Shown in pieces: positions 1 to 6,944 of a DNA stretch of 21,018 nucleotides. Origin of the DNA: Lachnoclostridium phytofermentans (GTDB lineage Bacteria > Bacillota > Clostridia > Lachnospirales > Lachnospiraceae); assembly GCA_003526525.1 (NCBI GenBank), contig DPVV01000282.1, forward strand, positions 1 through 21,018. The letters run 5' to 3'. Position numbers and translations under genes: made by a program. The notes beneath the pieces were generated by a model, which did not search any database, had not been told where the DNA came from, and was given only the letters and a program-made list of their open reading frames with translations. Every line of letters starts with the position of its first letter. Position 1 is the first letter of the stretch.

Positions 1-78
1 CAATTAAATAATCTTGCTGAGGACATTCGAAAAATAATTCTGGAAGTAAGAACGTCTGTGTTAAATTTAAAGGTGTAA
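1..78 (+). CDS. C-terminal end of an unidentified upstream gene
   Basis: Frame 1 is open from the first base and gives 25 residues (starting QLNNLAEDIRKI, ending SVLNLKV) before TAA at 76-78. The piece looks like an amphipathic helix. It ends 15 nt before the next start, with no terminator between, so it is probably co-transcribed with the histidine kinase that follows. Its place before a sensor kinase would suit a partner response regulator, but 25 residues are too few to assign a family. Confidence 0.55.
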   Translation, partial: QLNNLAEDIRKIILEVRTSVLNLKV

Positions 79-93
79 GGAAGGAGAGATGCA

Positions 94-1812
94 ATGCTGC
101 TTTTCGTACAGCAATTACAGGATAAGTATCATACGATTTTATTCTTATTATTCTTTATCTTGTTATTATTTTGCTATACTATCTATATCTCCTTTAAAGT
201 TTCAAAATCCATCCTTCGTGATAAATTTTATTTCTTTTTAGTTGCGTTATTTTTTTGGATGATAGCCAAAGTTTGCAGGTTCGTTGTTACTGAGGATTAT
301 ATAAACTGGATTATTATCATAGTACAATATGTTGGGTATTTTGGGTATCAATATTCACTTTTTATATTCTCCTTAATCTTTTATGGTGGAGAAGAAATGG
401 CAAGAAAAGAGCAGTGGATTAGTGCTATTTTACCTATTCTAGGTCTTATCATCGTACTTACAAATCCACTCCATCATATGTTTTATATATCGATTAATAT
501 CGATTATGAAAAACGTGGAATGTTTTACTATGTTTTATCTGTAATACATCATGTTTATATTTTTGTTTCGCTCTATATACTAATTTGTGCGATGCATATT
601 CGTACTTTTGGTAGAGCATATAAAAAAATTCGGATTATATTACATATAACGATAGCAATAACAGCATATTTAATGTTTCTATTTTGGTTGCAGAAATTAG
701 GAATTTTACCACAACTTAGCTTTTTAAAAATTGATGGTACGGTTGTAAAAATCTGTTCCACCTTTTTTCTTATTATCCTACCCACACTTGGTTTTCATTT
801 ATTGGATATAACGCCGGTGTCTTATCAGGTTTTATATCAAAAGTTGCCACGAGGTGTCGCCCTTATGAATAAGAAAGGAGTCTTAAATACTCCGAATGAA
901 TTATTTGTTCAAATGTTTCCAGTAATAAAAGGTGGATTTTGTAACGTCTCAAACTTCGTAGATAGTCTAAATGAGCTAGTACCGAAAGAAAAGGAACAAT
1001 TGAAAGAGTTTTTATTATCCAATTTAACGAAAGAATATCTGCTTTCCTATAAAGATAGTAAGTTTGTAGTGAAAAAGTATCGGTTAAAGTCAAATAGGTA
1101 TTTGATTTATGTGGAGGAAATAACGAATACTGTTGATAAAATGATGGAACTGGAGAAAAAAAATCAGTATTTAGCGATCATGGACCAGAATCTAAAGGAA
1201 TCTATCAAATCCAAGAGAGATTTGGTTTCAACGAGAGCGAAGTCATCAGTTGCTCAAAATGTACATGACATATTAGGGCATAGTTTAACGGTTGCTCTAT
1301 GTACCACTGAGGTTGCAGCGAGGGACGGATGTAGAGAAGATGCAATTGAAAAACTTGCAATGCTCGAGGAGTTATTATCGGAAAGTGTACAAGACTTAAA
1401 AAATTCAATTCAGGGAAATGAATTTGATTTTCAGCAGACAAGCATAATAAAAGCTATTAAAAATTTAAGTAACTTAAAAGTGCAATTAGAGATTACAACA
1501 CAAGGTAGGCCATATGAGCTTAACTCAGCACAAAATGAAGCTATCATTCGAATATGCCAAGAAGCAGTCACAAATGCGATAAAGCATGGAGACGCAAAAA
1601 CTGTTCATCTCTTTCTGCGATATTATCAAAAAACACTAGAAATCTATATAATCGATGATGGAAAGGGCTGTAATCATGTAAAAGTGGGTTGTGGGTTAAG
1701 CGGTATGGAGGGAAGAGTAAAAAAACTTGGTGGTTCCTTTGAGTTTGGTTCGGATGGACAGAAGGGGTTCCACATTCATATAGAAATACCCATCATAAGA
1801 ATGGATAAATAA
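94..1812 (+). CDS. Sensor histidine kinase with 7TM-type N-terminus and HisKA_3/HATPase core
   Basis: This 572-residue membrane sensor kinase has several hydrophobic helices in residues 1 to about 240, as in 7TM histidine kinases. A segment reading LLDITPVSYQVLYQKLPRGVALMNKKG follows in pieces typical of the link to a PAS-like domain (about 250-350). The dimerisation helix carries VHDILGHSLT with the likely phospho-acceptor His391, which is the HisKA_3 (NarL-partner) pattern. The ATPase domain shows the N-box EAVTNAIKHG, the G1 box DDGKG and the G2 motif GLSGMEGRV. The ATG is preceded by AAGGAGAG at 81-88. No response regulator follows it; the cut-off gene upstream is the only candidate partner here. 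The signal it senses is unknown. Confidence 0.88.
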   Translation: MLLFVQQLQDKYHTILFLLFFILLLFCYTIYISFKVSKSILRDKFYFFLVALFFWMIAKVCRFVVTEDYINWIIIIVQYVGYFGYQYSLFIFSLIFYGGEEMARKEQWISAILPILGLIIVLTNPLHHMFYISINIDYEKRGMFYYVLSVIHHVYIFVSLYILICAMHIRTFGRAYKKIRIILHITIAITAYLMFLFWLQKLGILPQLSFLKIDGTVVKICSTFFLIILPTLGFHLLDITPVSYQVLYQKLPRGVALMNKKGVLNTPNELFVQMFPVIKGGFCNVSNFVDSLNELVPKEKEQLKEFLLSNLTKEYLLSYKDSKFVVKKYRLKSNRYLIYVEEITNTVDKMMELEKKNQYLAIMDQNLKESIKSKRDLVSTRAKSSVAQNVHDILGHSLTVALCTTEVAARDGCREDAIEKLAMLEELLSESVQDLKNSIQGNEFDFQQTSIIKAIKNLSNLKVQLEITTQGRPYELNSAQNEAIIRICQEAVTNAIKHGDAKTVHLFLRYYQKTLEIYIIDDGKGCNHVKVGCGLSGMEGRVKKLGGSFEFGSDGQKGFHIHIEIPIIRMDK

Positions 1813-1868
1813 AGGAAGGTAGTAAATACTAAAGTAATCTAAAATAAATATAAAATTATAAAAAAATC

Positions 1869-1922
1869 TGTTGACGACTCAACAAAATGGTGCTAGAATA
1901 GCAATCTGTTGAGCCGTCAACA
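1869..1922. promoter_or_regulatory. Paired palindromic operators, probably for the MarR protein
   Basis: TGTTGACGACTCAACA (1869-1884) covers the -35 and TGTTGAGCCGTCAACA (1907-1922) starts at about +1. Each is a palindrome of the form TGTTGA-N4-TCAACA, and they sit 38 bp apart start to start. MarR-family dimers commonly bind 16- to 20-bp palindromes overlapping the promoter of their own gene. Two sites bracketing the core promoter are therefore best read as autoregulatory operators. Binding is inferred, not shown. Confidence 0.65.
1871..1899 (+). promoter_or_regulatory. Sigma-A promoter of the MarR/ABC exporter operon
   Basis: The -35 is TTGACG (1871-1876) and the -10 is TAGAAT (1894-1899), with an ideal 17-bp spacer. 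Transcription would start near 1906, leaving a leader of about 180 nt before the MarR start codon. This is the best promoter match in the first third of the window. Confidence 0.75.
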
Positions 1923-2085
1923 TTTTTTATTCTCAGAAATAAGCGTTTATAAAATATTCTAGTTAGGAAATATTTTGCGCGTCTGAAAATATAATGTTTT
2001 TATCGATTGTGCTCTTGATTCATGACAAGGATTAGTTTTCGAAGTTGCTTTTTCTTGTTTATATAGGAAGGTTAGGAGGATAATT

Positions 2086-2535
2086 ATGTATGAACATAGG
2101 TCAGAAAACTTCATCTGGTTTGATAAGATTAAAAAAATGGCGCAAAGGCGACAACAGGAGGCCTTAAAACCTTATGGACTTTCTAGTATTCATGCCATGT
2201 ATCTATTGGTATTGTTGGATCAACCAGATGGTTTGACGTTCAAAGAACTTTGTGGAAAACTTTGTGTGGATAAGGCGAATACCTCCAGAGCTGTAAATGT
2301 TCTAGAAGAAAAAGGATATGTTTTTAGAGACTATACGAGCGCTGGAGTTTTAAAATATAAGCTTATTCTAAGTGAGGAGGGAAAGAACATTGCACAGGAG
2401 GTAGGGCGTACGATGAAGAAATTTCATTGTCAGCTTGTTGAGCCATTGACGGAAGAAGAAATTAAAACTGTGCGTAACGTAATGTTTAAAATTGCGAAAG
2501 CTGTAGATGATATGGAAAATGACAAGGAGGAATAA
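2086..2535 (+). CDS. MarR-family transcriptional regulator
   Basis: This 149-residue protein has the MarR length and layout: an N-terminal dimerisation helix (1-30), a winged helix-turn-helix (about 50-95, with LTFKELCGKLCVDKANTSRA holding the recognition helix near 64-76) and the wing around 80-93, then a C-terminal dimerisation helix. The start has GGAGGA just upstream. It ends 2 nt before the exporter subunit 1 start, so the regulator and the transporter are one transcript. MarR proteins in this arrangement usually repress their own operon and are released by a toxic or antibiotic ligand. The ligand cannot be read from the sequence. Confidence 0.9.
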   Translation: MYEHRSENFIWFDKIKKMAQRRQQEALKPYGLSSIHAMYLLVLLDQPDGLTFKELCGKLCVDKANTSRAVNVLEEKGYVFRDYTSAGVLKYKLILSEEGKNIAQEVGRTMKKFHCQLVEPLTEEEIKTVRNVMFKIAKAVDDMENDKEE

Positions 2536-2537
2536 GC

Positions 2538-4805
2538 ATGAAATTAATAATGAGATACCTAAAACCCTTTGCAGGGGTTGTGGTTCTTTGTATTGTGCTA
2601 TTATTTGGGCAGGCGATGAGTGACTTAAGCTTACCAACCCTAATGAGTGAAATTGTAACGAACGGTATACAAAATGGTGGTATTGTAGAAAAGGCACCAA
2701 AGGCGATTAGTGAAAATGGAATGACCTTTATCACAGCCTTTATGACAGAGGAGAACAAACAACAATTTCTTAACGCTTACCAATTAATAGATAAGGATTC
2801 CGAAGATGCAAACACGTATCGTAAAGATTATGAGTTATTAAATCAGGAATCCATATATGTAGAAAAAAGTTTAAGCAAAGAAGAATTAGTACCAATAGAA
2901 GACAGTTATGGTAAGGCTGCTTTAGCATTTGTTACCATGATTCAAAAGCAGATGGAACAACAGGGTGGACAGACAACTGAAGCCACCACTACAGATAATG
3001 CGAATGAAAATTTTGCAGGAATGACAACAGATAATCTTTATGAGATTCTTCCTATGATTCAGGCTATGCCAAAAGAAGCTATGGGAACATTTATACAGAC
3101 AGCTTCTGATAGCGATTCTTTTCTTCATGCTCAGATGGGTAGTTTATTTACTAAAATGTTTTATGAAGAACTTGGTGTAAATCTGAATCATTTACAAAGA
3201 ACTTATATTATATCTACTGGTATAAAAATGCTTGCTATTACATTTGCTGGTGTTATTGCTGCTATTGCAGTTGGATTTTTAGCTTCTAGAATGTCTGCTA
3301 GAGTGGCACAACGTATGAGAAGAGATGTATTTTCTAAAGTTGAAAGCTTTTCAAGTGCAGAATATGATAAATTCTCAACCGCATCTTTGATTACTAGAAC
3401 AACAAACGATATTCAGCAAGTACAGATGCTAATTGGTATGGGTGTACGAATGATGTGCTATGCACCAATTATGGGTATCGGTGGTATTATCTTTGCAGTA
3501 AATAAATCCGTATCCTTAAGCTGGATTATTGCAGTAGCTGTCCTAATTTTACTTGGTCTGATTGCGATTATATTCGGGATTGCATTACCAAAATTTAAAT
3601 CATTACAGAAGTTAATTGACCGACTTAACTTAGTTAGCCGTGAGAATTTAAGCGGTATGATGGTAATTCGTGCATTTGGTAATGAAGGTTATGAGGAAAA
3701 TCGTTTTGAAGTAGCCAATGGTGAATTAAGTAAAACAAATCGTTTTGTTCAAAGAACGATGTCATTTATGATGCCAGCTATGATGCTTATCATGAACTGT
3801 GTCACATTAGTTATTGTGTGGAGTGGTAGTCATGCAATTGCAGAATCTACTTTACAGATTGGTGATATGTTAGCATTTATGCAATATGCAATGCAAATCA
3901 TCATGGCATTTTTAATGATAGCAATGATGTTTATTATGGTACCAAGAGCGTCTGTTTCTGCAGTTCGTATTCGTGAAGTTTTAGATACTGAACTCGAGAT
4001 AAACGATAAAAAGAAAACGGTTAGTTTAATTGAAGAAGCAAAGAAAAACGGAAAAAATGTGCAGGGCAAAATTAAATTTAATGATGTATCCTTCCGTTAT
4101 AATAACGCAGAGTCGGATGTATTAGCGAATATTAGCTTTACTGCAAAACCAGGTGAAACAACAGCATTTATCGGTTCCACTGGTTCTGGTAAATCAACAC
4201 TGATTAATTTAGTTCCTAGATTTTATGATGTTACAAAAGGAAATATTGAAATCGATGGTGTTGACATACGAGATTTAAAACAAGAAGAACTTAGAGATTT
4301 GATAGGATATGTACCGCAAAAGGGTGTTTTATTTACTGGTGATATTGAATCCAATATTCGCTATGGTAAAGAGTTAGCTGAGATACCTGAAATAGATAAA
4401 GCGATAGAGGTTGCTCAGGCAAAGGACTTTGTTGAGTCTACAGAGGAAGGTATTAAAACCCCGATTGCACAAGGTGGTACCAATGTCAGTGGTGGACAGA
4501 AACAGCGTTTATCCATTGCTAGAGCATTAGTGAAGAAACCGCCAATTTATATCTTTGACGATAGTTTTTCAGCATTAGACTTTAAGACAGATTCCGCACT
4601 TCGTGCTGCTTTAAAGAAATTCACATCGGATGCTACCGTGTTAATCGTAGCACAGCGTGTTAGTACAATTATGAATGCAGAACAAATTATTGTGTTAGAT
4701 GAAGGTAAAGTAGTTGGTATTGGTACACACAAGGAGCTCCTTGCTACTTGTAAAGAGTATCAAGAAATTGCGGAAAGCCAGTTATCAAAGGAGGAATTAG
4801 CATGA
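2538..4805 (+). CDS. ABC exporter half-transporter, degenerate-site subunit (subunit 1)
   Basis: This is a fused TMD-NBD protein of 755 residues; about 580-600 is usual. TM1 lies near residues 13-35 and is followed by a polar stretch to about 222 that should lie outside the cell, then the other membrane helices. The NBD (from about 515) has Walker A GSTGSGKST (546-554) and signature SGGQ (651-654). Walker B reads IFDDSFSALD, with Asp675 where the catalytic Glu normally stands, and the switch residue is Gln706 instead of His. These substitutions mark the inactive-site subunit of heterodimeric exporters such as TM287/288, LmrCD and YheIH (BmrCD). Its ribosome site AAGGAGG lies inside the end of the MarR gene. 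The partner is the next gene, whose ATG overlaps its stop. The likely role is efflux of drugs or lipophilic compounds; the substrate is unknown. Confidence 0.92.
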   Translation: MKLIMRYLKPFAGVVVLCIVLLFGQAMSDLSLPTLMSEIVTNGIQNGGIVEKAPKAISENGMTFITAFMTEENKQQFLNAYQLIDKDSEDANTYRKDYELLNQESIYVEKSLSKEELVPIEDSYGKAALAFVTMIQKQMEQQGGQTTEATTTDNANENFAGMTTDNLYEILPMIQAMPKEAMGTFIQTASDSDSFLHAQMGSLFTKMFYEELGVNLNHLQRTYIISTGIKMLAITFAGVIAAIAVGFLASRMSARVAQRMRRDVFSKVESFSSAEYDKFSTASLITRTTNDIQQVQMLIGMGVRMMCYAPIMGIGGIIFAVNKSVSLSWIIAVAVLILLGLIAIIFGIALPKFKSLQKLIDRLNLVSRENLSGMMVIRAFGNEGYEENRFEVANGELSKTNRFVQRTMSFMMPAMMLIMNCVTLVIVWSGSHAIAESTLQIGDMLAFMQYAMQIIMAFLMIAMMFIMVPRASVSAVRIREVLDTELEINDKKKTVSLIEEAKKNGKNVQGKIKFNDVSFRYNNAESDVLANISFTAKPGETTAFIGSTGSGKSTLINLVPRFYDVTKGNIEIDGVDIRDLKQEELRDLIGYVPQKGVLFTGDIESNIRYGKELAEIPEIDKAIEVAQAKDFVESTEEGIKTPIAQGGTNVSGGQKQRLSIARALVKKPPIYIFDDSFSALDFKTDSALRAALKKFTSDATVLIVAQRVSTIMNAEQIIVLDEGKVVGIGTHKELLATCKEYQEIAESQLSKEELA

Positions 4806-6682
4806 GTCAAGAATCAAACGTAACTCCTAAGGTACCGCAACGCCAAAGAGGACCAATGGGTGGCGGTCCGATGGGCGGTATGGGAATGGGTGGTGAGAAG
4901 GCAAAGAACTTTAAGGGTAGTTTCAGAAAGTTAATGTCATATCTAGCACCGTTTCGTATACAAATTTTCGTTGTTATTGTGTTTGCAGCTATCTCCACAG
5001 TATTTACAATTGTAGGACCAAAGATATTATCGAAAGCAACCGATGAATTAACGAATGGTATCATGGGGAAAATCACTGGAAAAGGTGGGGAAATTGATTT
5101 TTCCTATATAGCATCTATCATGTTGTGGTTAGTATTCCTCTATGTAGTAAGTGCTATTTTTTCTTATATGCAAGGGCACTTAATGTCAGGTGTATCCACA
5201 AATATGGCTTATAATCTTAGAAATGCTATCATGAAGAAGATGAATAAGCTACCATTTAGCTACTATAACAAAACCAGTCATGGTGAAGTATTATCAAGAA
5301 TTACAAACGATGTAGATACCTTAAACATGACCTTAAATCAGAGTATTACTCAATTAATTACCTCAGTTACCTCTGTTATAGGTGTATTAATTATGATGCT
5401 CTCCATTAGTTGGAAGCTAACCATCATAGCGGTATTAATCTTGCCATTTTCCTTATTATTGGTTTTAGGCGTAGTTAAGAAGTCTCAAAAATATTTCCAA
5501 GGTCAGCAAAAGTATCTTGGACGTGTGAATGGACATATCGAAGAGATGTATGGTGGACACTTGGTTGTCAAAGCATTTAATGGAGAGGAAAAATCTCTTG
5601 AAAAATTTGACCAAGAAAACGAAAAGCTTTATGAGAGCGCTTGGAAATCAAATTTCCTTTCTGGATTAATGATGCCAATCATGAATTTTGTAGGTAATCT
5701 TGGTTATGTATTAATATGTATTGTTGGTGCATCGATGGCAGCAGGTGGAACTATGACAATTGGTGGAATTCAGGCATTTATCCAATATGTTCGTTCCTTT
5801 ACTCAGCCAATCTCACAGATTGCCAACATCTCAAATCAAATTCAACAGATGGTAGCAGCTGCAGAGCGTGTATTCGAATTCTTAGATGAAAACGAAGAAA
5901 GCAAAGATGATGTAAAGGTTACCATGAACGATGTTGATCTTAAGGGTGATGTAACCTTTGAACATGTACGTTTTGGATATGAGGATACCGATCAGATAGT
6001 TATTAAAGACTTCTCCGTGAAGGTAAAAGCAGGACAGAAGGTTGCGATTGTTGGTCCAACCGGTGCTGGTAAAACAACACTGGTTAAGTTATTGATGAGA
6101 TTCCATGATATTAATAGTGGTGATATCTATGTAGATGGTTATAATACCAAAGACTTCGCTCGTTCTGATCTTCGTACTGAGTTTGGTATGGTTCTTCAAG
6201 ATACTTGGTTATATAACGGAACCATTATGGATAACATCCGATATGGTAAATTAGGTGCAACGGATGAAGAAGTAATAAAAGCAGCAAAGGCCGCACAGGT
6301 TGACCACTTTGTTCGTACTTTACCAGATGGTTATCAGATGGTTTTAAACGAAGAAGCAAGCAATATATCGCAGGGTCAGAAACAGCTGTTAACTATTGCA
6401 AGAGCTGTACTTGCGGATTCTAAGATTCTTATTCTAGATGAAGCTACTAGCTCTGTTGATACCAGAACAGAAGTTTTAATTCAAAAGGCTATGGATAACT
6501 TAATGAAGGGTAGAACTAGCTTTATCATTGCTCATCGTCTCTCAACGATTCGAAATGCAGATATTATCCTTTGTATGAAGGATGGCGATATTATTGAGCA
6601 GGGTAATCATGATGAACTCATGAAACTTGACGGATTCTATGCAAATCTATACAACAGCCAGTTTGAAAAGTTACCAGCATAG
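4802..6682 (+). CDS. ABC exporter half-transporter, catalytic subunit (subunit 2)
   Basis: This 626-residue TMD-NBD protein starts within the ATGA overlap with subunit 1, with AAAGGAGG 7 nt upstream. The first 35 residues are a loose tail rich in Gly and Met (GPMGGGPMGGMGMGG), then a six-helix membrane domain to about residue 345. The NBD has Walker A GPTGAGKTT (418-426), an altered signature SQGQ (523-526), Walker B ILILDEATSS with catalytic Glu547, and switch His578. It therefore keeps the active Walker B and His but lends the altered signature to the degenerate site formed with subunit 1, as in TM288-like proteins. Export of hydrophobic compounds is likely. Confidence 0.92.
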   Translation: MSQESNVTPKVPQRQRGPMGGGPMGGMGMGGEKAKNFKGSFRKLMSYLAPFRIQIFVVIVFAAISTVFTIVGPKILSKATDELTNGIMGKITGKGGEIDFSYIASIMLWLVFLYVVSAIFSYMQGHLMSGVSTNMAYNLRNAIMKKMNKLPFSYYNKTSHGEVLSRITNDVDTLNMTLNQSITQLITSVTSVIGVLIMMLSISWKLTIIAVLILPFSLLLVLGVVKKSQKYFQGQQKYLGRVNGHIEEMYGGHLVVKAFNGEEKSLEKFDQENEKLYESAWKSNFLSGLMMPIMNFVGNLGYVLICIVGASMAAGGTMTIGGIQAFIQYVRSFTQPISQIANISNQIQQMVAAAERVFEFLDENEESKDDVKVTMNDVDLKGDVTFEHVRFGYEDTDQIVIKDFSVKVKAGQKVAIVGPTGAGKTTLVKLLMRFHDINSGDIYVDGYNTKDFARSDLRTEFGMVLQDTWLYNGTIMDNIRYGKLGATDEEVIKAAKAAQVDHFVRTLPDGYQMVLNEEASNISQGQKQLLTIARAVLADSKILILDEATSSVDTRTEVLIQKAMDNLMKGRTSFIIAHRLSTIRNADIILCMKDGDIIEQGNHDELMKLDGFYANLYNSQFEKLPA

Positions 6683-6722
6683 AGGATAATAAATTTATAG
6701 AAGTATATACAATCATAAAGAG

Positions 6723-6772
6723 GAGCTATTGCTCCATAGATAGTAATTATCTATGGAGCAATAGCTCTATTT
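6723..6772 (+). terminator. Terminator of the MarR/ABC exporter operon
   Basis: A perfect 20-bp stem (6723-6742 with 6748-6767) has a 5-nt loop and is followed by a T-rich stretch (TCTATTTTATTA). It lies 40 nt after the subunit 2 stop and separates the exporter operon from the glycan genes. Confidence 0.85.
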
Positions 6773-6842
6773 TATTACTTTAAAGTTTCGATGAATTATT
6801 GAAAGAGTAAAAATATTGCACCAAAAACTAAAAATAATAGAT

Positions 6843-6869
6843 TTTTATTTTTAAGTAGAATTCTATAAT
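6843..6869 (+). promoter_or_regulatory. Possible promoter of the GH94 operon
   Basis: A perfect -10 TATAAT is at 6864-6869. The region where a -35 would lie is T-rich (6841-6852) with no good TTGACA match, so an activator may be needed. The start would be near 6876. Confidence 0.45.
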
Positions 6870-6885
6870 AGATACTGGGGGGATT

Positions 6886-6930
6886 ATGCAACCAAAGTTA
6901 CGTTTGAATAGGAATCAACTAATTAATTGA
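6886..6930 (+). CDS. Possible 14-codon leader ORF before the GH94 gene
   Basis: ATG at 6886 follows a G-run (6877-6882) acting as a plausible ribosome site, and opens a 14-residue frame MQPKLRLNRNQLIN ending in TGA at 6928-6930. It begins just about 10 nt after the predicted transcription start and ends 14 nt before the GH94 start, so translation could couple to the enzyme gene. It has no recognised family and may be chance. Confidence 0.25.
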   Translation: MQPKLRLNRNQLIN

Positions 6931-6944
6931 AAGGAGAGTGTGAA

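Larger units (their letters stand above)
1869..1930 (+). terminator. Hairpin terminator of the sensor kinase gene
   Basis: Two 16-nt arms (1869-1884 and 1907-1922) pair with a single mismatch around a 22-nt loop and are followed directly by six T residues (1923-1928). RNA reading through from the kinase gene should form an intrinsic terminator. The same DNA holds the promoter and candidate operators for the next gene, so its use as a terminator is inferred from shape only. Confidence 0.65.

Noticed and set aside
1940..1953. cre-like AATAAGCGTTTATA in the MarR leader
   Set aside because: Three mismatches to the cre pattern, including the leading TG, so it is not supported.
1951..1976. AAAATATT/AATATTTT hairpin in the MarR leader
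   Set aside because: All A-T pairs with no T-run or conserved context; it is expected by chance in DNA this AT-rich.
4807..5076. 89-codon - strand frame across the start of exporter subunit 2
   Set aside because: It is the antisense of the Gly/Met-rich tail and first membrane helix, without a ribosome site; a shadow of the real gene.
6927..6944. TTG start giving six extra residues to GH94
   Set aside because: The AAAGGAGAG ribosome site lies between the TTG and the ATG at 6945, so the ATG is the start.
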